From Adhaeribacter arboris (GTDB taxonomy: Bacteria > Bacteroidota > Bacteroidia > Cytophagales > Hymenobacteraceae), in assembly GCF_003023845.1 (NCBI RefSeq), contig NZ_PYFT01000001.1, positions 2,728,001 to 2,792,000 on the forward strand: DNA of 64,000 nt, given 5' to 3'. The translations under genes were made by a program, and so were the position numbers. The notes under the pieces were generated by a model. The model saw only the letters and a list, made by a program, of their open reading frames with translations. It searched no databases and was not told the origin of the DNA. Positions 52,722-60,992 of this stretch are shown piece after piece; within the stretch, counting starts at the first letter, position 1; the number at the start of each line of letters is the position of its first letter.

Positions 52722-53651
52722 TTATAGCAACTGTCCCTGTAAAACCCGGTTCATGGCAAATCCGGCAGCGCCTACTGCTCCGGCTATATCACTGTAATAG
52801 GCTTGCTGAATGGGAGTTTTTTTGCCCGAATTTTTCCATTCGTACACTTCTATAAAACTGGCTAAAGGCTTATATAATGCCTCGCCAGCTTTGGTTATTC
52901 CACCACCTAAAATAATTAAATCAGGAGAAAGTAAATTACCTAAGGAACAAAGACCCAAAGCCAACTTCCTAACCGAATTCAGCCAGACATAAGTAGCAAA
53001 AGCATCTCCCTGTAAATAGGCCTGCACCAAGGCCTTAGTGGATGTAAATTTTCCGAAAGAACGTATCGAAACTGTAGCATCGCCAATGGCATTTTCCAAG
53101 GTTCCGGGCATACCGGTTATGCCGGGGTCTTCTTTATCTACATCCAAGGTCATGTGTCCTAAATGGCCAGCCATTTGATAATTGCCCTGGTATAATTCAC
53201 CGTTAATCAATATACCCCCTCCTACCCCTGTTCCCAAAGTAAGCATCACTATATTTTTAATACCCTGACCGACCCCAAACTTTGCTTCGGCCATGAGGGC
53301 GGCATGGGCATCATTTAATACTCTCACCTCTTTTTCTCCCAAAAACTCTGACCAAACAAGATTTTCTAAACCATCCAGCCTACCCGGCATGTTTCGAATG
53401 GCCGAATTTGAGTTATTAGGAAGACCAGGTGCGGCTACTCCAATGGCTTCTATGGCATAGGCACTTTTAAATTTTAAATCCTGAACCATTTGAAATACCG
53501 CCTGTTTCCAATGGCTACCCTGTCCATTACTACCCATGGGTTCAGATTCAGTGGCTTGCACCGCCCGATGTAATATCTCCCCGGTGGTGGCATTCAGCAG
53601 TACTCCTTTAATGTTTGTGCCGCCTAAGTCAATTCCGATAGCTGTTGTCAT
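52722..53651 (-). CDS. ROK-family sugar kinase lacking the zinc-binding cysteines
   Basis: 309 residues. ATP-binding IGIDLGGTNIKG (5-16, D8), VLNDAHAALMAEAKFG with the catalytic Asp, and LTLGTGVGGGILINGELYQG are normal ROK features. The zinc site is changed: where CxCGxxGCxE is expected, this protein has GITGMPGTLENAIG, keeping GTLE but no Cys. Some ROK proteins of Bacteroidota and glucokinases lack this site. It may phosphorylate a sugar or a keto-deoxy acid such as KDG; no KDG kinase of the PfkB type was seen nearby. Starts 12 bp after the SDR gene. Confidence 0.85.
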   Translation of the reverse strand: MTTAIGIDLGGTNIKGVLLNATTGEILHRAVQATESEPMGSNGQGSHWKQAVFQMVQDLKFKSAYAIEAIGVAAPGLPNNSNSAIRNMPGRLDGLENLVWSEFLGEKEVRVLNDAHAALMAEAKFGVGQGIKNIVMLTLGTGVGGGILINGELYQGNYQMAGHLGHMTLDVDKEDPGITGMPGTLENAIGDATVSIRSFGKFTSTKALVQAYLQGDAFATYVWLNSVRKLALGLCSLGNLLSPDLIILGGGITKAGEALYKPLASFIEVYEWKNSGKKTPIQQAYYSDIAGAVGAAGFAMNRVLQGQLL

Positions 53652-53663
53652 ACTTCTGATAAA

Positions 53664-54446
53664 TTAGGATAGCTGCCCATCGCTTATACTCCAACCGCCA
53701 TCTATGGCTAAAACCTGGCCGGTAGTAAACCTAGAACTATCCGACATAAAAAAACAAGCTGCTTCATCCAGGTCCTCCGGCTTGCCAATCCTGCCACCGT
53801 CGAGGGGTTGTTTAGTTTGGATATAACCCATGATGGCATCATCCTTGGCGGCCCTTTGGGCCATAGGCGTTTCAACCAGAGCGGGGGCAATAACATTTAC
53901 GCGGATATTTTCTTTGGCATAATAAGCCGCAATAGATTTGGAAAAACCGATAATAGCTGCTTTAGCGGTGGCATAGGTGTGGGTAGCAAAGTACCTGGGT
54001 GCCGGTGAGTAGCCAAGTACGGAACCCATATTTAATATGGTGCCACCTTGTTTCGCCTCCCGAAATGCCCGAATGGCTGCCTGGTTGGAAAGCATGACCG
54101 AAGTAAGATTAAGGTCTAAGGTTTTTTGCCATCCTTCCAGGGTAATTTCATGTAAGGGTCCATCGCCCATGCTCCGGCCACTACCACCCGCTACGTGGTA
54201 AAGTCCATCCAAACGACCCCATTTCTCCAGGCAAAGCGCAATGGCCTGGGCAGCGGTATCTTCATTTGTGGCATCTCCCGTTAAAACCAAACCGGATGAA
54301 CCAAGTTCTTCCTGCGCCAGTAGAGCCGTTTCCGGATGACGGCCAACTGCTACCACCTTGGCCCCTTGTTGCAGGAATGCCTTGGCCGCCGAAAGTCCTA
54401 ATCCAGTGGTACCCCCGATAATGACAATATTTTTGTTATGAAGCAT
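53664..54446 (-). CDS. SDR-family dehydrogenase
   Basis: 260 residues, classical short-chain dehydrogenase. Nucleotide-binding GGTTGLGLSAAKAF near 10-23, VAGGSG near 85, active-site Tyr-Lys in THYATAKAAIIGFSK (YxxxK), C-terminal GQVLAIDGGWSI. NAD(P)-dependent oxidation of a sugar, cyclitol or sugar acid is expected. It is tightly packed with the downstream ROK kinase (12-bp gap), so the dehydrogenase and kinase probably act in the same route. Substrate unknown. Confidence 0.88.
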   Translation of the reverse strand: MLHNKNIVIIGGTTGLGLSAAKAFLQQGAKVVAVGRHPETALLAQEELGSSGLVLTGDATNEDTAAQAIALCLEKWGRLDGLYHVAGGSGRSMGDGPLHEITLEGWQKTLDLNLTSVMLSNQAAIRAFREAKQGGTILNMGSVLGYSPAPRYFATHTYATAKAAIIGFSKSIAAYYAKENIRVNVIAPALVETPMAQRAAKDDAIMGYIQTKQPLDGGRIGKPEDLDEAACFFMSDSSRFTTGQVLAIDGGWSISDGQLS

Positions 54447-54692
54447 AGTTTAGTCCATAGTCCATAGACGACCGTCCATAGTAGCAATTATTTTGTTGTT
54501 AGATTTTTAAGTTTATTATCTCACTTAAGAAATAACCTCGAAGAACTCATAGCCAGGCAGATGTTACTCATTAAAATTCAAGAACTTCGACAAGATAAAA
54601 TTTAAATTTATTGTATTATTCCTTATTAATTATCAGGTAATTACAAACCAAACAACTAATAACAAATAACTAACAACTACTAACTACCCTTG

Positions 54693-55898
54693 TTAATCCA
54701 GCACTCGTTGCACCACTTGACCACCTGCTTTTTCCTTTAGAATCAATTTTTTTCTACCATCCGGCAATAATTCTTCTTTAATCAGGTAGTGGTTGTAATC
54801 GTATTCTATGTAGTTCTGCTGTTTTTCCTCTACCTCATTACCTCGCCACACTTCTAATTCTACTGGTTCCCATTTTTTTGTTCTGGCTGATTTATAGCAG
54901 GCATCCATAATGGCATTGACCACATAGCCGTCGTAAAAAGTTTCCATGGGTGAGGTGCCTTTATCCAGGGCAGTAAACATGTCGTCGAACATTTGCGGAT
55001 AACCTAAGGCGTGGGATTCGTCGCCTACCGGAAAGAGCCAACCTGTTTCACTTTCGGCTTTTTCGGCCACATAACCTTGTTCTCCTATACTGGTAAACAT
55101 TTCCAAGCCGGTCCGTAAAAAGTGGTCTACCCGCAGTGTACCTTCCGTACCAGATACTTCATCTCTCAAATCCATACCTCCCCGGTAGGTCCAGCTTACT
55201 TCAAACTGGCTCATGGCACCGTTGGCATATTTCACTAAGCCAATCGCATTGTCCTCCGCTTCAATTGGTTTTACCAAGGTATCGGCCCAGCACATAACTT
55301 CTACTGGCCGAATATCTTTGCCAATATAGTTTCGTCCGATTTCAATACAATGGCAACCCATGTCGATAATGGCGCCGCCGCCCGAAAGTTCCGCGTTCCA
55401 GAACCAATCGCTGTGGGGTCCGGGATGGGCTTCGCGGGAGCGAGTCCAAAGAACTTTTCCTAAAGCACCGTTTTTAATGGAGGTTAAGGCTTTCAGGGTT
55501 TTAGCCGGATAGGCCAAATCTTCTAAATAACCATGAAAGACACCTGCTTCTTCCACTATTTTTAACATTTCCATAGCTTCCGCGGCATTCCGGCCCAAAG
55601 GTTTGGTACATAAAATACCTTTACCCGCTTCGGCCGCCAAACGAACCGCTTCTAGATGCAGGTTATTGGGCAAACCGATAACTACCACATCGGTCTCCGG
55701 CGATTGAATAGCCTGAGCCAGATCGGTTTCGTAATGAGGAATATCCCATTGAGCGGCAAACTTTTGGGCTCTTTCCTCTGAACGGGAATATACCGTGTGT
55801 ATCCGGTCCAGCTTGCGTTGCCCGTGTAAACTCATAGCATAAAAATTACCAATCAGACCGGTGCCCAAAAGTAAAATGCGGTAGGGTTTGTTTTCCAT
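54693..55898 (-). CDS. Gfo/Idh/MocA-family oxidoreductase
   Basis: 401 residues from the preferred ATG at 55898, which puts the Rossmann motif [15 protein letters not shown] near residues 7-21. An earlier in-frame ATG (55994) would add 32 charged residues and is less likely. Family signature [17 protein letters not shown], and the C-terminal substrate domain with [25 protein letters not shown]. Unlike the 6076 product it has no export signal, so it works in the cytoplasm. Possible substrates are inositol, sugars or sugar acids. A 246-bp gap follows before the SDR gene. Confidence 0.85.
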   Translation of the reverse strand: MENKPYRILLLGTGLIGNFYAMSLHGQRKLDRIHTVYSRSEERAQKFAAQWDIPHYETDLAQAIQSPETDVVVIGLPNNLHLEAVRLAAEAGKGILCTKPLGRNAAEAMEMLKIVEEAGVFHGYLEDLAYPAKTLKALTSIKNGALGKVLWTRSREAHPGPHSDWFWNAELSGGGAIIDMGCHCIEIGRNYIGKDIRPVEVMCWADTLVKPIEAEDNAIGLVKYANGAMSQFEVSWTYRGGMDLRDEVSGTEGTLRVDHFLRTGLEMFTSIGEQGYVAEKAESETGWLFPVGDESHALGYPQMFDDMFTALDKGTSPMETFYDGYVVNAIMDACYKSARTKKWEPVELEVWRGNEVEEKQQNYIEYDYNHYLIKEELLPDGRKKLILKEKAGGQVVQRVLD

Positions 55899-56366
55899 GG
55901 TGTTAGGTTTATGAGTATCAGTACATTTATGGGTGGTGACTTTTGTAAAGGTTTTCTTAGAAAATTCAGGCTTACATTCCCTCCACAGTTCCATCTAGGA
56001 GCCAGCTTTCAACTTTATTGGATTGGTTTGAAAGGTAAATCCCGAAACTTTAAATCTAGTAATAGACTGATTGATCCTCTTTCCATTTTCTAATACCTCC
56101 TGATACAAATTTGAAAAATTAAGTAGTGCTATTCTGATGTTTTTTAATCAGTTTTTACAAATATTTTATTAGCATTTCGTTTCCTACTAAATAAAATTGC
56201 GACCATCCTTCTTAATTCTTAAAAAATAGAAGGATGGTCGCAATCAAGGCTCTTGCTGAAGATCCTTTTATTTCTCCGAAATTAGATTCGATAAATTTTG
56301 AAAAGTTTAGGAAGTATTGAATTCTTTTAAAAGGTAGTTATTGTTGTTTATCTATTTATTCCTGGT
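55899..56366. other. Gap of about 470 bp with one strong hairpin
   Basis: Contains only the hairpin at 56196-56244. The 55899-55994 part is open in frame with the oxidoreductase but is probably its leader. Confidence 0.5.
56196..56244. terminator. Perfect 17-bp hairpin, probable terminator
   Basis: ATTGCGACCATCCTTCT (56196-56212) and AGAAGGATGGTCGCAAT (56228-56244) pair perfectly around a 15-nt AT-rich loop. It lies 123 bp past the mannonate dehydratase stop and probably ends that transcript. The flanking A/T-runs are modest. Confidence 0.7.
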
Positions 56367-57362
56367 TTATTCCATCGGAATACCATAAGCATCCGCCGCT
56401 CCTTTGATACAGCCTACGGCCAATATTTTGCCGGTAATTTCGTAACCCACCGACATCCCACCCGCAAATAGATTTTGATTTTCGCCGTACATGGCGGGGG
56501 CATGGTCGGGGCGCAACGGACCAGCAAAGCCGTAATCACCGTAATGTTTCAGCATTTCGGCCATGGGCGTAGGGCCGTTGTCGTGAAAGGTTTCCCGGAA
56601 TTTATATTTGTCACCGGCTACATCCCGCAGGTGCAGAAAAGCAATTCTATCTTGCTGTAACCAATTTTGAGAGATTGCTTTTAAATCTTCGTCCATGATT
56701 TTAAATGTAGCCTGACAAAACGTGATGCTGTTACTTTTTACCGGAAATTTTGCCCAAACTTTATCAAAAGCGGCCGCACTGGTCAGGATTCGGCTCACCC
56801 CTTTTAAAGGGCTGACGGGTGGGTCATCGGGGTGCAAGGCCATTTTTACGCCAGCTTCTTCTGCTACGGGCAATACCGCATTTAAAAAGTAAAATAAGTT
56901 CTCCCAGAGTTTAGCTTCGGATATCTGCTGTTCTTCGGACACCAACTGCCCTTCTGTATCGGCTACATCGAACTCACTGACAATAGCCCCTCCCCGCTCG
57001 ACAATATCTACGCGCGTGCGGAACCAACCAATGACGGCCATGAAGTTGTAACAGAGTAAAGGTATTTCCAGCCGTCCCATATTCCGGAGCATCGCCTGGT
57101 ATTTTTCTATTAATGCATCGCGGCCGGGCAGTCCTAACTTAATTGCGGACATATCAAACTGATCTCCTTCCAGACCATACAAATTGAATCCAGCCTCGTT
57201 AAAATCTTCTTTAATGGCTTGCAACGACGCAAAATCATAAGGAGCCGGGCGACCGGATAAATCAGGCGCAGCTTTAGTAATGGCATAGTTTACCCCGATT
57301 TGTCTGGCCAGCGTCCATTTGCGCTCGTCGAATTTCGGAGGTAAGAGCATGGATAATTTCAT
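56367..57362 (-). CDS. uxuA: Mannonate dehydratase
   Basis: 331 residues. UxuA family: LHPDDPP at 176-182, C216 in ITFCQ, the second metal ligands H244 (AFLHLRD) and H260-D261 (ETFHDNG), and RPDHAP at 284-289. It dehydrates D-mannonate to 2-keto-3-deoxygluconate in the cytoplasm, using a divalent metal. Somewhat shorter than the E. coli enzyme. Position with uxaC and a mannonate-oxidoreductase-type SDR completes the glucuronate-to-KDG route. It starts about 130 bp after the RraA-like gene. Confidence 0.92.
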   Translation of the reverse strand: MKLSMLLPPKFDERKWTLARQIGVNYAITKAAPDLSGRPAPYDFASLQAIKEDFNEAGFNLYGLEGDQFDMSAIKLGLPGRDALIEKYQAMLRNMGRLEIPLLCYNFMAVIGWFRTRVDIVERGGAIVSEFDVADTEGQLVSEEQQISEAKLWENLFYFLNAVLPVAEEAGVKMALHPDDPPVSPLKGVSRILTSAAAFDKVWAKFPVKSNSITFCQATFKIMDEDLKAISQNWLQQDRIAFLHLRDVAGDKYKFRETFHDNGPTPMAEMLKHYGDYGFAGPLRPDHAPAMYGENQNLFAGGMSVGYEITGKILAVGCIKGAADAYGIPME

Positions 57363-57491
57363 GGGAGAGGGGGTTGCAGGTTGGAAAGTTGCAGGTTGCA
57401 GGTTGAAAAGTTGAAAGGTTAGAAAGAATCAAACAAACAATTCAGTAGTCCAACAATCCAACTATTCAACAATCTAATAATTCAGCCATAC

Positions 57492-58235
57492 TTAAAAATA
57501 GCCGCCTTGTTCGGTTATCTGGTGGATGGTTTGGCCTTCGTGTACCCAGCCGAATATTTTCTTTTCATTTTCTTTAATTTCTTCTGCCCGTATTAACACT
57601 TCGTAGGCTATGTCGCGCGGTACGGCTAACACGCCATCGATATCGCCGAGTAAAATATCGCCGGGTTTAATGGTAACATCGCCAATTTGCAGGGTTATCT
57701 GGTAATGGGTAATCAAGCAGCGGCCCAGGCTGCCGTTGGAGGTGCGGTACTTATAAAATACCGGGAAATTGGCTTCCAAAATCTGGTGGGTGTCGCGGAT
57801 GCCGCCGTCAATGCAGGCTGCTTTTACTTTTAAACCTTTAGCGGTAGCCGTCATCACGCCGCCCCATAAGGTGGCTTTTTCGTCTTTGCTGGTATCCCAG
57901 ATTACAAAAGCATCTTCGTGTAATTCACCCAGCATTTTCGTCCGGTATTCCATTTCGCCGCTTATCATGCTGTTGGGCGCACTTTTTACGGTAAAAGCAA
58001 AACCGGCCACCGTTTGGTACTCCCGCAAAGGAATGATGCGGTTGGGCAAAGCTTGATTTAATAAGCAAAACTCCCGCAGCACATCGTTCACGGCCCCGGT
58101 GTATAATTGTTCAAACCGGGACAGCAACTCTTTATCGGAAACCGGAAAAACTTTATTAGAAACACTTTGCCGCGATTCTATAAGTTTCTCCAGATTCATC
58201 ATTCCTACCTCTTTTTTATATTGGTCTACACTCAT
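57492..58235 (-). CDS. RraA-like family protein (possible aldolase/decarboxylase)
   Basis: 247 residues. RraA/HMG-aldolase fold: LYTGAVNDVLREF, WGGVMTATAKGLKVKAACIDGG (about 124-145) and GGIRDTHQI with R147 and D148, the pair that binds metal and substrate in class II HMG/CHA aldolases; GDILLGDIDGVLAVPRD follows. Some family members are aldolases for branched hydroxy-keto acids, others regulators. Its place in a uronate cluster suggests a sugar-acid role (inference). Two or three in-frame ATGs near the start (residues 1, 12, 13) leave the exact N-terminus open. Confidence 0.82.
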   Translation of the reverse strand: MSVDQYKKEVGMMNLEKLIESRQSVSNKVFPVSDKELLSRFEQLYTGAVNDVLREFCLLNQALPNRIIPLREYQTVAGFAFTVKSAPNSMISGEMEYRTKMLGELHEDAFVIWDTSKDEKATLWGGVMTATAKGLKVKAACIDGGIRDTHQILEANFPVFYKYRTSNGSLGRCLITHYQITLQIGDVTIKPGDILLGDIDGVLAVPRDIAYEVLIRAEEIKENEKKIFGWVHEGQTIHQITEQGGYF

Positions 58236-58283
58236 TTTTTTAATTTTTATTAAAGTTATGTTACTTGATTAAACTTAAACATT

Positions 58284-58347
58284 CTTCTCTGGCGCCAGTT
58301 TTAGCAGAGCGAGACTGGTGACGAACAGACAAGAGCCAGTCTCCCGA
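58284..58347 (-). repeat. Family 3 repeat, short copy with different arms
   Basis: TTCTCTGGCGC at the edge equals the reverse complement of the GCGCCAGAGAA end of the copy at 21841. Arms GAGACTGG (58311-58318) and CCAGTCTC (58336-58343) pair perfectly but differ from the GCGAGTGTCC arms at 21843. Confidence 0.5.
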
Positions 58348-58406
58348 GCAATGTCTTTAAGTAAGGGAATAATAGCTTTTGAAAAAATTTAATCAGATGC
58401 TATTTG

Positions 58407-58442
58407 TCATCCCCCTACCCCCTGCGAAGGGGGGCTTTTTTC
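58407..58442 (+). repeat. Family 4 C-rich repeat with hairpin and T-run
   Basis: CATCCCCCTACCCCC, then TGCGA, then AGGGGGG and CTTTTTT. The C/G arms and T-run look like a plus-strand terminator, but the same unit also appears at 63030 (reverse) and, degenerate, at 20727. Confidence 0.6.
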
Positions 58443-58639
58443 TTCCGATTGGCTCAGGTTAAAGACATTGGTTGAAAGACTGACCGGTGCCTTTTAAGCA
58501 TTAGTGATGCTCTGGTTAACCCTAGCGCTTGTAGAGAAGTAAACTTGTTTGCTTCGTGGCAAAATAAAGTCCACCTGAATGACACGAATATTACGTTACC
58601 TATAAATTGCACTTTTGAAATACTGCATTAGACCATGAA

Positions 58640-59485
58640 TTACACTCCCGAAGACGCCAAAAAGCCTCCATCAATGGGAATTACTGTGCCGGTTACAAAG
58701 CCAGCGGCTTCGTCGTTGATGAGCCAGTTCATGCAGCCAATTAATTCGGTAGCTTCGCCAAAACGGCCCATGGGCGTATGCTGTATAATATTGGCGCCCC
58801 GGCTACTGTAGCCTTCGGGGGTTAATAAGAGTTTTTTGCTGCGCTCGTTTAAGAAAAAGCCTGGAGCAATGGCATTCACCCGGATGTTGGCCGGAGCCAA
58901 GTAAGCCGCTAGCCATTGGGTAAAATTGGCAATACCGGCTTTGGCAATACCGTAAGCGGCCACCCGGGAAAGCGGCCGGTAACTGTTCATAGAAGCAATA
59001 TTAATAATACAGCCTTGTTTGGTACGCGCCATGTCTTTACCGAAAACAAAACTTGAAATAACGGTGCCCATGGTATTTACCTCTATCACGCTTTTAAATT
59101 TTTCCATATCCAGGTTAAAAAAGCCCCGGAAATCGGCGCTTCCATCATCCAGTTCCTGTTCCTCAAATTCATTAATCGTGGTTATAGCATCCGGTTGGTT
59201 ACCACCGGCTCCATTAATTAGTATGCTACAGATGCCTAATTCTTTTTTAATCAATACCTGGGCTTCTTCTACTTTTTGCTGGTCCGATACATCCGCGCTC
59301 ACCGAAATAGCCGTACCGCCTTCCGCCTTTATCTGCTCTTCTACCTGCACTAGTTTATTCATATCCCGGCCAATCAGGGCTACTTTTATTTCTTGCTGGG
59401 CGAGCGCACGAGCCATTTCGGAACAAAGCGTACCACCGGCTCCGGTAACTACCGCCACTCTATTTTGTAAATTTATATTTACCAT
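58640..59485 (-). CDS. SDR-type mannonate oxidoreductase (fructuronate reductase)
   Basis: 281 residues. SDR fold with VVTGAGGTLCSEMARALA (12-29), INGAGGNQPDA (90-100) and catalytic Y178xxxK182 in VAAYGIAKAG. The GGNQPDA insertion after the fourth strand and the overall layout fit the D-mannonate oxidoreductase SDR group that replaces UxuB in many Bacteroidota. It would reduce D-fructuronate to D-mannonate. Its start overlaps the end of uxaC by 26 bp, so the two are coupled. The TGxxxGxG motif is altered (TGAGGTLC). Confidence 0.82.
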   Translation of the reverse strand: MVNINLQNRVAVVTGAGGTLCSEMARALAQQEIKVALIGRDMNKLVQVEEQIKAEGGTAISVSADVSDQQKVEEAQVLIKKELGICSILINGAGGNQPDAITTINEFEEQELDDGSADFRGFFNLDMEKFKSVIEVNTMGTVISSFVFGKDMARTKQGCIINIASMNSYRPLSRVAAYGIAKAGIANFTQWLAAYLAPANIRVNAIAPGFFLNERSKKLLLTPEGYSSRGANIIQHTPMGRFGEATELIGCMNWLINDEAAGFVTGTVIPIDGGFLASSGV

Positions 59486-60953
59486 TATTTATTTTTAAAA
59501 GCCAATTCTTCGCGTTGTGATAAGATATATTCCGGATTAGTTCTTCGAGCGTGGATTTATCGCTTGGGATGCGCCCTGCTTCGGCCCATTTGCCTAGTAG
59601 GTTACAGAGTATTCTTCGAAAATAGTCGTGCCGGGTAAAAGAGAGTACACTCCGGGAATCGGTCGTCATGCCGATAAAATGGGGCAGCAAGCCGTAGCTG
59701 GCAACCGCCAGTAATTGTTTTTCGATGCCGGTTAAATGGTCGTTGTACCACCAGGCGGGCCCGAACTGAATTTTTGCGGTAACCCCATCTTCCGCAAAAG
59801 AACCGGTTAAAGTTGCCAGCGCTTCATTATCAGCCGGGTTTAGAGTATACAGAATAGTTTTAGGTAAATTATTCTGGCTATCCAGGGCATCTAAAAAGCA
59901 GCATAAGCTATCAATGTCGCAGGTTTTTCCGATGGTGGCAAAGCCGCCGGCCGGACCGGCTAATTTTCGTAAGCGGGTGCTGGTAGCGCGCTGGGCCCCG
60001 ATGTGCAGTTGCATGACCCACCCACGTTTTCGGTATTCTTCCCCCAGAAAAACCAGTAAAAAAGATTGTAACTGCACTTGCTCCGCCAGTGGCAAAACTT
60101 CGCCTTGTATTAGTTTTTGTAAAAGTTCATTTTCTTTTTTTGGGGCCGGTAAATTAAAATGAAATCCGGCATTCAGGGCATGGTCGGCTAATAAACAACC
60201 CGTGTCACTAAAATAATCCAGCCTTATTTGAACCGCCTCCCGGAAAGTTTCCGGAGAATGAATGGTTACTCCTGCTTGAGCAGCTAGTTTTTTAAGCCAA
60301 TTAGAAAAAGCCGGATGTCCTACATTCAGAATGCTATCGGCCCGCAAAGAAGGCAGCACCGTAATATTGTTCGACTTAAAAGTGGCCGCCTGGTGGAAGG
60401 CTAAATCATCCAGTAAGTCATCGGAAGTACAAACTAATTCGGTATTAAATTTTTTTAAAATATCTAACATCCCGAAGTTGTTCCTTTTCAATTGTTCGTT
60501 GCAGGAGTGCCAGATTTCTTCGGCAGTACCGGGGTTTAGTAGTTTATTTATCCCAAAAACAGTTTGTAGTTCCAGGCAAGACCAGTGGTATAAAGGATTA
60601 CCCAGAGTATTGGGCAATGTTTCGGCCCATTTCAGAAATTTTTCCTTATCCGCAGCATCGCCCGTAATATACTTTTCCGGAACGCCATTCAGGCGCATAG
60701 CCCGGTGCTTATAAGGGTCGTGGGTAATCCAGAGCTGGGTGATATTGGCAAAGGTTTTATTTTCGGCTAAGTTCTGCGGATGCAAATGATTGTGGTAATC
60801 CAGAATAGGTAAATGGGCTGCTACCTCGTGGTAAAGTCCGGCGGCCGTTTTATTATCCAGTAAAAAATTTGGCGTTAAAAAGCTGCCGGCAACGGGCGCG
60901 GTGCCCAGAGCTTTGGCGGCTTCGGCTAATAAAAAATCTTCTTTGTTATACAT
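59460..60953 (-). CDS. uxaC: Glucuronate isomerase (uronate isomerase)
   Basis: 497 residues, normal UxaC length. N-terminal LPILDYHNHLHPQ contains the metal-binding H54xH56; further family blocks are ITQLWITHDPYKHRAMRLNG, VCTSDD with the Asp near 185, WVMQLHIGAQRATSTR, and MTTDSRSVLSFTRHDYFRRIL. The enzyme converts D-glucuronate to D-fructuronate and D-galacturonate to D-tagaturonate. The stop overlaps the start of the mannonate-oxidoreductase gene. Upstream, 39 bp away, is a sodium:solute symporter that may bring in the uronate. Confidence 0.95.
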   Translation of the reverse strand: MYNKEDFLLAEAAKALGTAPVAGSFLTPNFLLDNKTAAGLYHEVAAHLPILDYHNHLHPQNLAENKTFANITQLWITHDPYKHRAMRLNGVPEKYITGDAADKEKFLKWAETLPNTLGNPLYHWSCLELQTVFGINKLLNPGTAEEIWHSCNEQLKRNNFGMLDILKKFNTELVCTSDDLLDDLAFHQAATFKSNNITVLPSLRADSILNVGHPAFSNWLKKLAAQAGVTIHSPETFREAVQIRLDYFSDTGCLLADHALNAGFHFNLPAPKKENELLQKLIQGEVLPLAEQVQLQSFLLVFLGEEYRKRGWVMQLHIGAQRATSTRLRKLAGPAGGFATIGKTCDIDSLCCFLDALDSQNNLPKTILYTLNPADNEALATLTGSFAEDGVTAKIQFGPAWWYNDHLTGIEKQLLAVASYGLLPHFIGMTTDSRSVLSFTRHDYFRRILCNLLGKWAEAGRIPSDKSTLEELIRNISYHNAKNWLLKINNGKYKFTK

Positions 60954-60992
60954 GTTGTTTACCGTTAGTTGGTAGGCAATTCTTTTACCCGA

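Larger units (their letters stand above)
58236..58639. other. Repeat-bearing gap of about 400 bp
   Basis: Contains a family 3 repeat (58284-58347) and a family 4 C-rich hairpin (58407-58442). A weak resemblance to family 2 near 58490-58560 (GGTGCCTTTTAAGC, TTTGCTTCGTGGC) may be an eroded copy. No gene. Confidence 0.5.

Noticed and set aside
59460-59485. Overlap of uxaC and the SDR gene as a possible frameshift
   Set aside because: Both proteins are full length for their families; a 26-bp overlap is ordinary translational coupling.
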